The position numbers were made by a program, and so were the translations under genes. A stretch of DNA of 64,000 nucleotides from Streptococcus xiaochunlingii. Its GTDB lineage: Bacteria > Bacillota > Bacilli > Lactobacillales > Streptococcaceae. Every line of letters starts with the position of its first letter. Within the stretch, counting starts at the first letter, position 1. The notes beneath the pieces are model-generated. The model searched no databases. It saw only the letters and a program-made list of their open reading frames with translations, and was not told the DNA's origin. Location of the stretch: contig NZ_VFSG01000001.1 of the NCBI RefSeq assembly GCF_006385805.1, forward strand, positions 558,001 to 622,000. The letters run 5' to 3'. Positions 8,883 to 17,586 of the stretch are shown in pieces.

Positions 8883-9545
8883 CTAACTTCTTAAAGTTGC
8901 CAAATGATATTCTCCATTCAATTTAATTGCTACTTTCTCGTGAATAGACTGATTTTCTAAAGAACAAATTTCTCCATATTTCCAAATTTCGTGCTCCCCT
9001 GATAATCTAGTGACTGACTTCACTTGATTATCTAGGTTAGCAACTGTTGTTCTAAGCTCATCTTTTGGAATAATTTCTTCAGTAATTGTAAATATTTGTT
9101 CCCCTATCTTAAGCACTCTTGCTTCTTGCTCATTGATAGCAAATCCTCCTACTAAGCGAACATTAAATAAGTCAGAAACTTTTAGGAGTTCTTCTTTAGA
9201 AATACTATCAAGTAATCTACATTTATAAAAAGTACTATCAATTTTTATGGCTAATTCTCTATTCTTGGTCTGATATAAGTCACCAATCTCCAACAAATCA
9301 TTCTTTATACCATTATTACTTTCATCGTAAGATATTTCATAAGTATCATCATGATTGCTTACTTTACTTTCAATTTCTTCATATGTAATTAATTGATTAG
9401 TTACACCATAATGCCCTCCTTTATAATCGAATCGATTATAACTTGAGTCGAGAAATTTAACATCATACTTTTCGTATGTACATCCAGTAAATCCAAGTAA
9501 ACTTAAGAAAAAAATTACGGAAAGATAAATCTTTTTGAATTTCAT
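8883..9545 (-). CDS. NisI/SpaI-like lantibiotic immunity lipoprotein
   Basis: 220-residue secreted lipoprotein. The signal peptide ends in a lipobox-like LLGFTGC with Cys22. By memory of Lactococcus NisI, several positions align: LDSSYNRFDYKGGHYGVT with NisI FDEGSYTNFIYDNKSYFVT, and the C-terminal WKYGEI...EKVAIKLNGEYHLAT with NisI WDYGEI...EAFAVEINDDFKLAT. NisI binds nisin outside the membrane and protects the producer. It lies downstream of a NisR-NisK-like pair in the same direction, but an intrinsic terminator separates it from the kinase gene, so it likely has its own NisR-responsive promoter. No lanFEG or lanABC genes are present here. Confidence 0.8.
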   Translation of the reverse strand: MKFKKIYLSVIFFLSLLGFTGCTYEKYDVKFLDSSYNRFDYKGGHYGVTNQLITYEEIESKVSNHDDTYEISYDESNNGIKNDLLEIGDLYQTKNRELAIKIDSTFYKCRLLDSISKEELLKVSDLFNVRLVGGFAINEQEARVLKIGEQIFTITEEIIPKDELRTTVANLDNQVKSVTRLSGEHEIWKYGEICSLENQSIHEKVAIKLNGEYHLATLRS

Positions 9546-9589
9546 AGTTTTCCTCCTTGTTTTATACTTTTATGTTACATTTAATTTTT

Positions 9590-9604
9590 CAAAATTTGTT
9601 CAGA
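9590..9604 (-). promoter_or_regulatory. Possible degenerate NisR box upstream of immunity lipoprotein
   Basis: The minus strand reads TCTGAACAAATTTTG, i.e. TCT-N8-TTT, one base off the TCT-N8-TCT pattern described for NisR-controlled nisA/nisF promoters. A plausible -10 (TAACAT) lies about 20 bases on. Suggestive only. Confidence 0.3.
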
Positions 9605-9623
9605 TTTTCTAATTTTACAAATT

Positions 9624-9666
9624 AAAAAAATAGACATTCCTCAATTTAGAAGAATATCTATTTTTT
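9624..9666 (-). terminator. Terminator between the kinase gene and the lipoprotein gene
   Basis: AATAGAtATTC...GAATgTCTATT stem followed by seven T/T-rich bases on the minus strand. It isolates the lipoprotein gene from readthrough of the two-component pair. Confidence 0.75.
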
Positions 9667-9711
9667 ATACATAGCTATTTCGTGGAAGCTATCTAATAAC
9701 TCCCTATAGAA

Positions 9712-11055
9712 TTATTTTTTAATAAGCAACGTCACTTGAGCACCACCACGATCTGGATTTGATAAAATCAATTCTCCAAAATGTTTATTTGCAACCTGTT
9801 TAGCAAATGCTAAACCTAAACCATAGTGGTTATTATTCCTACCTTTATTCTCAGTATAAAATAACTTATCTGCATTTAATAACGACTGTTCAGTAAAAGG
9901 CAGACCATTATTCCACACTCCAAAATTAATATACTCTGTTTCCTCAATGATAGTAAGCGTAACTTTTTTTTCTCCAGAACTATATCTTGCTGCATTTGCT
10001 AAAATGTTAATTAATGCCCGATTTAAATTAAAGCGATTTCCCTTGAAAAACATTAATTTTGTAGTATTAATAATTTTGAAATCAACCATTTCATTATCCA
10101 TTACAGATTTCGCCTCTACTGATAGCTCACTTAGAAATTCAGGTAAATGTATCTGTTCTCCACAATCTTTATCTTCAATTAGTAATCTTGAATAATCAAT
10201 CATTGAACTAAAGTATCTTTCAAAAATCACTATACTGTTATTCATTGACTGAGTGTATTCCTTCTGTTGAACAGTCAAGTTAGTTAATTCAAGCAACTCT
10301 AAATTTCCCTTTAGTACTGTTAAAGGAGTTTTTACATCATGGGCTAATGCACCAACTTGAAAAGATAAATCTTCCTTCTCCCTTCTCTCTGATTTGAGTA
10401 AATTAGTTAACTCGTCGTCCTTTTGATATAATACAGAAAGAATTTCATCGAACTCTTGTATTTGAGCAGGAATATTTTCATCTTTAAATGTTAACTGCCC
10501 CATGTTTAAAGCTTTTTTTTGTATAAGGAGAAAGTTTTTTGAAAATTCTTTTATTAATCTTGTAAGTGACCAAATGAGTAAAATCGTTTCGAAAACGAAG
10601 AAGAATAAATAAGAAAATAGATTAAATGAAATGTGACGCAAATTCGGATTAACAAACTCAGGTATCATGGGTTGCCTGACAGTAAGTATAATCTCTGAAT
10701 TAGCGTAATACCCATAATACACTGTCTCATTACTTACAGATTCATTTTTTTCAAAAACTTCTCGATAGGCAGGCAAATCCTCTTTTTGATAATTGCCCTC
10801 TTCAATTGTACCTGTCTTGCGATTAAATACAACATAATCAAATATAGAGTTATTCATTGCTTTAACTACATCACTTAAATTGCTAGTATCACTAACTGAA
10901 ATTTCAATTTTAGAGCCGTATGCATTTAATTGTCCAGTAAAAACAAGTAAATATGTAATTATAAAAAATAAAAGTATACTCAGTAACGTACCTGTTACTA
11001 GTTCTAAAACCGTCCTTATTACGCGTCCTCTAATTGTACTCTTCTTCTTAATCAT
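9712..11055 (-). CDS. NisK-like lantibiotic-sensing histidine kinase
   Basis: 447-residue membrane histidine kinase, the same length as nisin sensor NisK. Two membrane spans (about residues 17-39 and 146-166) bracket an extracellular sensor of about 100 residues. The H-box is ALAHDVKTPLTVLKGNLELL with His239; the N-box is ALINILANAARYS and the G-box HYGLGLAFAKQVANKH. Many stretches recall NisK (LRHISFN.F.YLFFF, LIKEFSKNF, LILSNPDRGGAQV). It should sense a nisin-family peptide and phosphorylate the adjacent regulator, whose gene overlaps it by 8 bases. The pair sits with an immunity lipoprotein but with no biosynthesis genes. Confidence 0.88.
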   Translation of the reverse strand: MIKKKSTIRGRVIRTVLELVTGTLLSILLFFIITYLLVFTGQLNAYGSKIEISVSDTSNLSDVVKAMNNSIFDYVVFNRKTGTIEEGNYQKEDLPAYREVFEKNESVSNETVYYGYYANSEIILTVRQPMIPEFVNPNLRHISFNLFSYLFFFVFETILLIWSLTRLIKEFSKNFLLIQKKALNMGQLTFKDENIPAQIQEFDEILSVLYQKDDELTNLLKSERREKEDLSFQVGALAHDVKTPLTVLKGNLELLELTNLTVQQKEYTQSMNNSIVIFERYFSSMIDYSRLLIEDKDCGEQIHLPEFLSELSVEAKSVMDNEMVDFKIINTTKLMFFKGNRFNLNRALINILANAARYSSGEKKVTLTIIEETEYINFGVWNNGLPFTEQSLLNADKLFYTENKGRNNNHYGLGLAFAKQVANKHFGELILSNPDRGGAQVTLLIKK

Positions 11056-11731
11056 GCCACTTGTATCCCATACCTCTAACTGTTTTTATAGGATTAATTC
11101 CATAAGATGAGAATTTTAATCTTATTTGATAAATATACTCAGATATTGAATGAAAGAGGGTTTCAGCATCGTCATCATAAACATTTTCATATATATCTTG
11201 TACAGTAAAAATTTTTCTTGGGTTACTAGATAACAGCTCTATGATATCATATTCCCTTCTTGTAAAAGTAAGACTATCTCCATTAATACAAACAATTTTT
11301 TCTTGTAAATAAATCGTTATTGGAGATAAGTCTCGAACAACTTGGTTACTCAATTCACCTTGTTTGTATCGTTCTTCTCGTTTTAGATTTGCAGCAACTT
11401 TGGCAACTAATTGATTGATGCTAAAAGGTTTTGTAATATAGTCATCTCCTCCTAAATTCAACCCTGATACTATATCTTCTTCAGTATCTTTTGCACTAAC
11501 AAAAATAATAGGAGAGCTTACTTTATTTCTAATCTGCTTACAAATTTGCATACCATCTATATTAGGCATCATTACATCTAATAAAATCAGATCAAATCCT
11601 TTGAAATTATTAATATCGATTGGTACGGTCACTTCTTGATACGTCATTACCTGATAGTTTTTCATCTCTAGAATAGTTCGCATCAGTTTCAAAATTTCAA
11701 AATCGTCATCTACAACTAATATCTTATACAT
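11048..11731 (-). CDS. NisR-like OmpR-family response regulator
   Basis: 227-residue response regulator. The receiver domain has the acidic pair DD near residue 9, phospho-acceptor Asp52 (LILLDVMMPNIDG) and the Lys of DDYITKPFS. A winged-helix DNA-binding domain follows (LTFTRREYDIIELL...ISEYIYQIRLKFSSYGINPIKTVRGMGYKW). Similarity to NisR is strong by memory (MYKILVVDDDFEILKLM, SSPIIFVSAKDTEEDI, INPIKTVRGMGY). It likely activates the immunity lipoprotein and itself in response to a lantibiotic. GAGGTGAT precedes the ATG. Confidence 0.9.
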   Translation of the reverse strand: MYKILVVDDDFEILKLMRTILEMKNYQVMTYQEVTVPIDINNFKGFDLILLDVMMPNIDGMQICKQIRNKVSSPIIFVSAKDTEEDIVSGLNLGGDDYITKPFSINQLVAKVAANLKREERYKQGELSNQVVRDLSPITIYLQEKIVCINGDSLTFTRREYDIIELLSSNPRKIFTVQDIYENVYDDDAETLFHSISEYIYQIRLKFSSYGINPIKTVRGMGYKWHD

Positions 11732-11898
11732 TCTATCACCTCAAAATACTTTAGAGAACTAACTGCAAAGCTTCATATTTTTAACAAAAATCAGGCTCAA
11801 TACATCAATTTGTATTGTTCTTTATTTTTAAAATTAAATTTTTAGAAACTCGTACAGATCTATTTTACACTATCTTGAACAAAATTCGTAATATTAAA

Positions 11899-11987
11899 TT
11901 ATCTAATTTGAATACCATCAATGTCATTACTTATCCAGCAATTATCATTCAATAATTGAATTGCCTCATTTGATCGATCTTTAAATT
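11899..11987 (-). pseudogene. Gene fragment, possibly the end of a LanF-type ABC ATPase
   Basis: The minus strand encodes EQYQFKDRSNEAIQLLND followed by about a dozen residues (...CWISNDIDGIQIR) and a stop. The YQFK...A.QLL pattern resembles the C-terminal accessory domain of lantibiotic-immunity ABC ATPases, though it is too short to be sure. The fragment starts where the right direct repeat ends and lies upstream of the NisR-like gene, so a fuller immunity locus may once have been present. Confidence 0.4.
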
Positions 11988-12133
11988 GATATTGCTCTTA
12001 CTTTTGAAGAGAGGATCCTGTCACAGGAAAAAGACAGGCTCAAGAACCTGTCTCCTTATTCATCATTATTTCCTTTCAGCCATTTCTTACTTGTTCAGTA
12101 ACAACTCTTTCTTTCCTCTCCCCTAAGCGATAA
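11988..12133. repeat. Right copy of direct repeat flanking the lantibiotic-immunity insertion
   Basis: Matches 8393..8543 in the same orientation and includes the true 3' end and terminator of the CPBP protease gene. Confidence 0.8.
12028..12053 (-). terminator. Terminator of the CPBP protease gene
   Basis: GACAGGTTCTTGAGCCTGTC followed by a T-run on the minus strand, downstream of the CPBP stop codon. Confidence 0.8.
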
Positions 12134-13032
12134 ACAATCACTAGGGATACAAGAAGAACCAGAGTGGTGATGATCGATCCTTCTGCACCAAATGCCCCTC
12201 CGGTCAGCCAGTCAGGTCCTGATCCCATAGTAAAGCTAAAGATAGACGCATCTGCGCCCGTTCCACTGACTTGAAAACCAAGGAGATTTCCTTGTACATA
12301 GTTCCAAGTACCGTGTTGGGCGACCACTAGCCAGATACTATTGGTGTAGATAAGGAGAAGACCAGCTAGCACTCCATCGAGGATGATATTCAGTACGGAT
12401 AAGAAGGTCACTCCTGAATTTCCCAGATGGAGAAAGCCAAAGAGACTACTAGAAATCGCGATTGCTAAAGGTAGATTAGTTCTTGCTGCAATCCGAGTTA
12501 GGAGCCAACCCCGCGTCGCTACTTCTTCAGTCCCTCCTTGAAGAAGCCAAAAAGGGAATAAACCTAGAATAAAGAGGATGGGTTCTAAACTTAATTCATT
12601 AAGCTCAAAAGACCCGATTCCCCCCACCTGGTAGACAAGGGCAATCACACCCATTTGAAGCAGGGAGATTAAGACTCCCCAGCTAAGATATTTAAGCCAA
12701 TTTCTTTTTACAAAACCTAAAGTCGATAAGGGATTCTTCTCAATGAACTTCACCCAAAAAATAAAGAGTAAAAGAATGAATACAAAACTGAAAAGCTCAC
12801 AATAAAGAAAATAATGGTAGAATAATTCTTGGACACTTGCTCCCCCATTGCCTGGTGAAAAGAGCTCTGTTAAGAACTCTATGACTAGAGAAAATGGTCC
12901 AACAAACTCCCTCCCAAACCAAAGTCCACCTTCAACAAATAGGAAGGTTAAAAACACATAGAATAGTGTAGAAACAAGTACTGGCCATGAGGTGTTAGTT
13001 TTTATATCTTGAATGATCTTCCCTTTCTTCAT
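12076..13032 (-). CDS. CPBP-family intramembrane metalloprotease
   Basis: 318-residue integral membrane protein with about eight hydrophobic segments. It carries the CPBP (Abi/CAAX prenyl protease-like) motifs: EEVATRG (EExxxR), the FGFLHLGN box and HGTWN. In streptococci and lactobacilli these proteases are often tied to bacteriocin processing or self-protection; here the neighbourhood (NisRKI-like cassette next door) hints at such a role but does not prove it. AAAAGGAGG precedes the ATG. The last codons and terminator have been duplicated at 8.4-8.5 kb. Confidence 0.85.
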   Translation of the reverse strand: MKKGKIIQDIKTNTSWPVLVSTLFYVFLTFLFVEGGLWFGREFVGPFSLVIEFLTELFSPGNGGASVQELFYHYFLYCELFSFVFILLLFIFWVKFIEKNPLSTLGFVKRNWLKYLSWGVLISLLQMGVIALVYQVGGIGSFELNELSLEPILFILGLFPFWLLQGGTEEVATRGWLLTRIAARTNLPLAIAISSSLFGFLHLGNSGVTFLSVLNIILDGVLAGLLLIYTNSIWLVVAQHGTWNYVQGNLLGFQVSGTGADASIFSFTMGSGPDWLTGGAFGAEGSIITTLVLLVSLVIVYRLGERKERVVTEQVRNG

Positions 13033-13133
13033 GATATTCCTCCTTTTATCTTATAGTTTCATTGTAGCAAAGAAAATCAGAGACTGCAATATTTAATGAT
13101 GTTAGAAAACCTAACATGGAATGGTTAAAATTC

Positions 13134-13162
13134 TTGATTTTAGGTTTCATTTGTGGTATGAT
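13134..13162 (+). promoter_or_regulatory. Promoter of the GlnP/GlnQ-like transporter operon
   Basis: -35 TTGATT and -10 TATGAT separated by exactly 17 bases, about 135 bases upstream of the transporter start. Confidence 0.75.
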
Positions 13163-13185
13163 AAACCTTGTAAAAAATAAATGAT

Positions 13186-13226
13186 TGAAATTCATACTTG
13201 TTTCAGTATGAATTCTTTGTTTTTTT
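13186..13226 (+). terminator. Leader terminator (possible attenuator) before the amino acid transporter
   Basis: A perfect 10-bp stem (AATTCATACT/AGTATGAATT, 6-nt loop) is followed by CTTTGTTTTTTT. It lies about 20 bases after the expected transcription start and about 70 bases before the transporter gene, so transcripts must pass it. No known riboswitch or T-box was recognised in the short preceding leader. Confidence 0.7.
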
Positions 13227-13296
13227 AAAGCCCTCTTAGGGTATCCCTTCCATTGCTCTTCTCGAGACCAGTGGATTAGATATAAAGGAGAACGAA

Positions 13297-15501
13297 ATGA
13301 AGAAAAAACTAGTAGCATGTTTGCTTTTCTTATTTCCACTATTCGCCTTTGCGAGCCAAGCACAGGCTGAAACTGTTAAGGTCGTTTTCGATACGGCATA
13401 TGCACCCTTCGAATTTAAAGACTCAGACCAAGTTTATAAAGGAATTGACGTTGAAATTTTGGACAAGGTCGCTGAAATCAACGGTTGGACATTAGACAAG
13501 TCTTTCCCAGGCTTTGATGCGGCTGTCAACATGGTCCAATCCGGCCAAGCCGATGCCATTATGGCAGGGATGACCAAGACCAAAGAGCGCGAACAAGTCT
13601 TTGCTATGTCTGATACCTACTATGATACAAAAGTCGTGATTGCGACTAAGAAAGCAAATAAAATCACTTCCTATGACCAGCTCAAAGGAAAAACGGTCGG
13701 AGTCAAAAACGGAACAGCCGCTCAACGCTTCCTTCAGAAGAACAAAGATCAGTACGGTTATACGATCAAGACATTCGATACCAGTGATTTGATGAACAAT
13801 AGTTTATCAACCGGTGCAGTGGATGCCATTATGGACGACCAACCTGTTATCGAATATGCCATTAAGCAAGGCCAAGATCTTTCTATTAATATGGAAGGAG
13901 AAGCTGTTGGAAGCTTTGCTTTTGGGGTCAAAAAAGATGGGTCCCATGAAAACCTTATTAAACAATTCAATACTGCCCTTGCTCAAATGAAGAAAGATGG
14001 TACTCTAGACCAAATTATTGAAAAATGGACTGGAAGCAGCCAATCATCATCTTCAACAACGACTACCGCCAGCACTTCTGCTGTTCCTGAAACGAGCACA
14101 AAAGCTGGCCAAAAGGCGACTCCTAAGAAGAAAAAATACAAAATTTCTAGTGATTCCTCTTTTGCTCCCTTCGTCTTCCAAAATGATCAAAGTAAATACA
14201 CTGGGATTGATATGGAATTGATTAAGGCCATTGCCAAAGACCAAGGCTTTACTCTAGAAATTAGCAATCCAGGTTTTGATGCTGCTGTCAGTGATGTCCA
14301 GAATGGTAATGCCGATGGAATGATTGCCGGGATGACTGTTACTGATGCGCGTAAGGCGACTTTTGACTTCTCAGATCCATACTACACAACGAATTCAATC
14401 CTAGCAGTTCAAGAAAGTAGTAACATTGCTTCCTACGAAGATCTAAAAGGAAAAACAGTTGGTGTCAAAAATGGTACTGCTTCTCAAACTTTCCTCGAGG
14501 AAAACAAGAGCAAGTATGGCTATAAAATCAAAACCTTCTCAGATGGGGCTTCTATGTATGACAGCTTGAACTCTGGTTCTGTAGCTGCTATCATGGATGA
14601 CGAACCTGTCATCAAATATGCCATTAAACAAGGACGTAAATTCAAAACACCTATCGAAGGAACTCCAAGTGGGCAAGTTGCCTTCGCTGTCCAAAAGGAT
14701 TCGAACCCTGAATTGATTGAAATGTTCAACAACGGTTTGGCCAACTTAAAAGAAAGTGGCGAATACCAAAAGATCTTGGATAAGTACCTTTCAAGCGATA
14801 GCGAAGAATCCACAGAATCTACTTCAGTGGATGAAACGACTATCTGGGGCTTGCTCCAAAACAACTACAAACAATTGTTAAGTGGACTTGGGGTCACTAT
14901 TGCACTAGCACTTCTATCATTTGCGATCGCTATGGTGATTGGGATCATCTTTGGAATGTTCAGTGTCAGTCCTTATAAATGGCTTCGTTGGACAGCAGAG
15001 ATCTTCGTCGATGTCATCCGTGGTATCCCACTGATGATCCTTGCTGCCTTCATCTTCTGGGGAATTCCCAATTTGATCGAGTCCATGACGGGTCACCAAT
15101 CCCCAATCAATGACTTCCTTGCAGGTACCATCGCTCTCTCCCTCAATGCTGCTGCTTATATTGCTGAGATTGTTCGAGGAGGGATTCAAGCAGTCCCTGC
15201 CGGACAGATGGAAGCTAGTCGAAGCCTCGGGATTTCTTATAGCAAGACCATGCGCAAGATCATATTGCCTCAAGCGACTAAACTGATGCTTCCAAACTTC
15301 GTCAACCAATTCGTTATTGCACTGAAAGATACGACTATCGTGTCTGCGATCGGTTTGGTCGAGCTCTTCCAAACTGGTAAGATTATCATCGCTCGAAACT
15401 ACCAAAGTTTCAAGATGTATGCAATCCTTGCGGTCTTTTACCTCGTCATCATTACCTTATTGACACGCTTTGCAAAACAATTAGAAAAGAGGGCTAACTA
15501 A
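13297..15501 (+). CDS. glnP: Amino acid ABC transporter, two substrate-binding domains fused to permease (GlnP type)
   Basis: 734-residue fusion like Lactococcus GlnP. Order: signal peptide (residues 1-24, cleavage near AQAE); first SBP domain (about 25-245); Ser/Thr linker with a run of Lys; second SBP domain (about 275-500); permease domain (about 515-734) with five hydrophobic segments and the EAA loop [20 protein letters not shown]. Both SBPs carry the polar amino acid-binding pattern (FAPFEF / FAPFVF, GFDAAV, GMTxT). The likely substrates are glutamine, glutamate or asparagine; specificity cannot be read. AAAGGAGAACGA precedes the ATG. Its stop overlaps the ATPase start (TAATG). Confidence 0.92.
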   Translation: MKKKLVACLLFLFPLFAFASQAQAETVKVVFDTAYAPFEFKDSDQVYKGIDVEILDKVAEINGWTLDKSFPGFDAAVNMVQSGQADAIMAGMTKTKEREQVFAMSDTYYDTKVVIATKKANKITSYDQLKGKTVGVKNGTAAQRFLQKNKDQYGYTIKTFDTSDLMNNSLSTGAVDAIMDDQPVIEYAIKQGQDLSINMEGEAVGSFAFGVKKDGSHENLIKQFNTALAQMKKDGTLDQIIEKWTGSSQSSSSTTTTASTSAVPETSTKAGQKATPKKKKYKISSDSSFAPFVFQNDQSKYTGIDMELIKAIAKDQGFTLEISNPGFDAAVSDVQNGNADGMIAGMTVTDARKATFDFSDPYYTTNSILAVQESSNIASYEDLKGKTVGVKNGTASQTFLEENKSKYGYKIKTFSDGASMYDSLNSGSVAAIMDDEPVIKYAIKQGRKFKTPIEGTPSGQVAFAVQKDSNPELIEMFNNGLANLKESGEYQKILDKYLSSDSEESTESTSVDETTIWGLLQNNYKQLLSGLGVTIALALLSFAIAMVIGIIFGMFSVSPYKWLRWTAEIFVDVIRGIPLMILAAFIFWGIPNLIESMTGHQSPINDFLAGTIALSLNAAAYIAEIVRGGIQAVPAGQMEASRSLGISYSKTMRKIILPQATKLMLPNFVNQFVIALKDTTIVSAIGLVELFQTGKIIIARNYQSFKMYAILAVFYLVIITLLTRFAKQLEKRAN

Positions 15502-16241
15502 TGGCTAAATTAAAAATTGATGTCCATGACCTCCACAAATATTACGGTGAAAATGAGGTCCTAAAAGGCATCTCAACAAAATTCTACGAAGGAGATGTGG
15601 TTTGTATCATCGGACCATCTGGTTCAGGTAAATCAACCTTCCTACGCAGTCTCAATCTTCTCGAAGAAGTAACCAAGGGACAGATTACCGTGAACGGCTA
15701 TGATCTTACTGATCCAAAAACAAACATTGATATCGTTCGTGAAAATGTCGGGATGGTCTTCCAGCACTTCAACCTTTTCCCTCATATGAGTGTTATCGAA
15801 AACATCATGTTTGCTCCTTTAGAGCACAAACGTATGAGTCGGGAAGAAGCTAAGGAATTAGCAATGGAACTCTTGGAAAAGGTTGGACTGGCTGACAAAG
15901 CTGATGTCTCTCCTGATAGCTTGTCAGGTGGTCAGAAACAGCGGGTGGCCATTGCGCGTGGTTTGGCAATGAAGCCAGATGTCATGCTCTTTGACGAACC
16001 GACTTCTGCCCTTGACCCTGAAATGGTAGGGGACGTACTGAACGTTATGAAGGACTTGGCTAAACAAGGCATGACCATGATTATCGTTACCCACGAGATG
16101 GGATTTGCTCGTCAAGTAGCCAATCGTGTCATCTTTACCGCTGATGGGGAATTCCTCGAAGACGGCAAACCAGACCAAATCTTCGACAACCCACAACACC
16201 CACGATTGAAAGAATTCTTGGATAAAGTCTTAAACGTTTAA
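15501..16241 (+). CDS. glnQ: Amino acid ABC transporter ATP-binding protein
   Basis: 246-residue polar amino acid ABC ATPase. Walker [10 protein letters not shown] at residues 38-46; Q-loop in FQHFNLFPH; signature LSGGQKQR; Walker [13 protein letters not shown]; switch His in [10 protein letters not shown]. It powers the fused receptor/permease upstream, with which it shares a one-base stop/start overlap, ensuring coupled translation. A strong terminator follows. Confidence 0.94.
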   Translation: MAKLKIDVHDLHKYYGENEVLKGISTKFYEGDVVCIIGPSGSGKSTFLRSLNLLEEVTKGQITVNGYDLTDPKTNIDIVRENVGMVFQHFNLFPHMSVIENIMFAPLEHKRMSREEAKELAMELLEKVGLADKADVSPDSLSGGQKQRVAIARGLAMKPDVMLFDEPTSALDPEMVGDVLNVMKDLAKQGMTMIIVTHEMGFARQVANRVIFTADGEFLEDGKPDQIFDNPQHPRLKEFLDKVLNV

Positions 16242-16250
16242 TAGAAATAA

Positions 16251-16279
16251 AAACTGGAGTTAAACCTCCAGTTTTTTTC
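16251..16279 (+). terminator. Terminator of the glnP-glnQ operon
   Basis: CTGGAG-ttaaac-CTCCAG followed by seven T. Confidence 0.88.
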
Positions 16280-16323
16280 TTCTTCCAAATATGAAAAATA
16301 TTAAGAAATTTCATCTAAATAAC

Positions 16324-16352
16324 TTGCTAAATGAATCAAAAAACTATACCAT
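16324..16352 (+). promoter_or_regulatory. Probable promoter of MFS transporter gene
   Basis: TTGCTA and TACCAT separated by 17 bases, about 40 bases upstream of the MFS start. Confidence 0.5.
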
Positions 16353-16393
16353 AGTAGAGTGTCAAAAGACGTAATAAAAGAATGTAGGTAAAT

Positions 16394-17548
16394 ATGAAAA
16401 AATTATTAGAAAAAGTTAGTATCCTTTCTTTATCTCTGGTACTAACAACTTCTTTCTCTATCTCAAGCGCACTTCCTTCCATGTTTAATTATTATAAGGA
16501 TTTACCTAAAGGCCAGATTGAACTCTTGGTATCTCTTCCATCTGCTGGTATCATGGTCACCTTATTTTTAAATACTCTTATCGAGAAGTTTTTAGATGAA
16601 AGAAAGATGATTGTTACCGGTCTCTTGATTCTTTCCTTTTTTGGAATGATTCCCTTCATCAACCAAGCTTATCCGATTCTTTTTCTCTCACGTTTAATTT
16701 TTGGGATGGGAGTCGGATTGATCAATGCAAAGGCAATCTCCATCATTAGCGAACGCTACCATGGTCGCGAAAGAATCCAAACACTTGGATTTCGTGGTTC
16801 TGCTGAAGTAGTCGGAACTGCCTTAGTCACCTTATTAGTTGGTTTTCTATTACAATTTGGTTGGACTGCAAGTTTCTTAGCTTATGGAGCTGGTTTAATT
16901 GTTCTCTTCCTTTTCTTAACCTTCGTTCCTTATGAAAAACACGAAGAAGAACATCATGCTTCTGCTAACCATAAAGAGCCGCTAAAAAAAGAAGAGTGGA
17001 AATTAACCATTATCTTAGCTCTTGTAGCCGCAATGATTGTCTTATGTAATGTCGGTGTTACTCTTCGCATACCAAGTATTGTTGCTTATACTTTCAAAGA
17101 ATCATACAACTCAGCTAGTCTCATCCTAAGCGGTATGCAACTAATTGGTATCCTCGCAGGTCTCACATTCTCTGGACTTGTCCATACCTTTAAGAATAAG
17201 CTCATTACATTTGCGGGTATTGCTTTCGGCCTTTCATTAATTGCGATAGCTCTTTCTCCTAGCATTCCTTTACTTGGAATTTCTGCTCTCTTCTCAGGTT
17301 ATACCTATAGTACATCCCTCACAATGGTTTTTCAGATTATTTCAGAGAAGATCCCTGCTAAACGCTTGAATCATGTTACTTCTGTTGCCGTTTTAGGTTG
17401 TAGCTTTGGAGCAGCCATTACACCTTTTGCTCTTAGTACCATCGGATTCATCTCCGAAAGCAATGCTTTTATTTTTACAGTATTAGGTATTGCTATGGCT
17501 CTCCTGGCCTTCTCTCTTCTCTATCTTTTAAAAGATCAGCAGGATTAA
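16394..17548 (+). CDS. MFS transporter
   Basis: 384-residue major facilitator with twelve predicted spans and a hydrophilic central loop (YEKHEEEHHASANHKEPLKKEE, about residues 178-200) between the two six-helix halves. The loop 2-3 region (EKFLDERKMIVTGLL) and RLIFGMGVGLINAKAISIISERYHG in helices 4-5 fit the superfamily signature. The His/Glu-rich loop is distinctive, but no substrate can be assigned. It stands alone with its own promoter and a terminator shared with the convergent ABC exporter genes. Confidence 0.8.
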   Translation: MKKLLEKVSILSLSLVLTTSFSISSALPSMFNYYKDLPKGQIELLVSLPSAGIMVTLFLNTLIEKFLDERKMIVTGLLILSFFGMIPFINQAYPILFLSRLIFGMGVGLINAKAISIISERYHGRERIQTLGFRGSAEVVGTALVTLLVGFLLQFGWTASFLAYGAGLIVLFLFLTFVPYEKHEEEHHASANHKEPLKKEEWKLTIILALVAAMIVLCNVGVTLRIPSIVAYTFKESYNSASLILSGMQLIGILAGLTFSGLVHTFKNKLITFAGIAFGLSLIAIALSPSIPLLGISALFSGYTYSTSLTMVFQIISEKIPAKRLNHVTSVAVLGCSFGAAITPFALSTIGFISESNAFIFTVLGIAMALLAFSLLYLLKDQQD

Positions 17549-17552
17549 ATAC

Positions 17553-17583
17553 AAAAGACTGGACAAAGATCCAGTCTTTTTCT
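17553..17583. terminator. Bidirectional terminator between convergent genes
   Basis: GACTGGA-caaaga-TCCAGTC with a T-run on the plus side and A-run on the other. It serves the MFS gene and the convergent ABC exporter pair. Confidence 0.85.
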
Positions 17584-17586
17584 GTC

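Noticed and set aside
14917..15405. 162-codon open frame on the minus strand inside the permease gene
   Set aside because: Shadow of the GlnP-type permease; composition is odd, no ribosome site, and the sense protein is clearly conserved.
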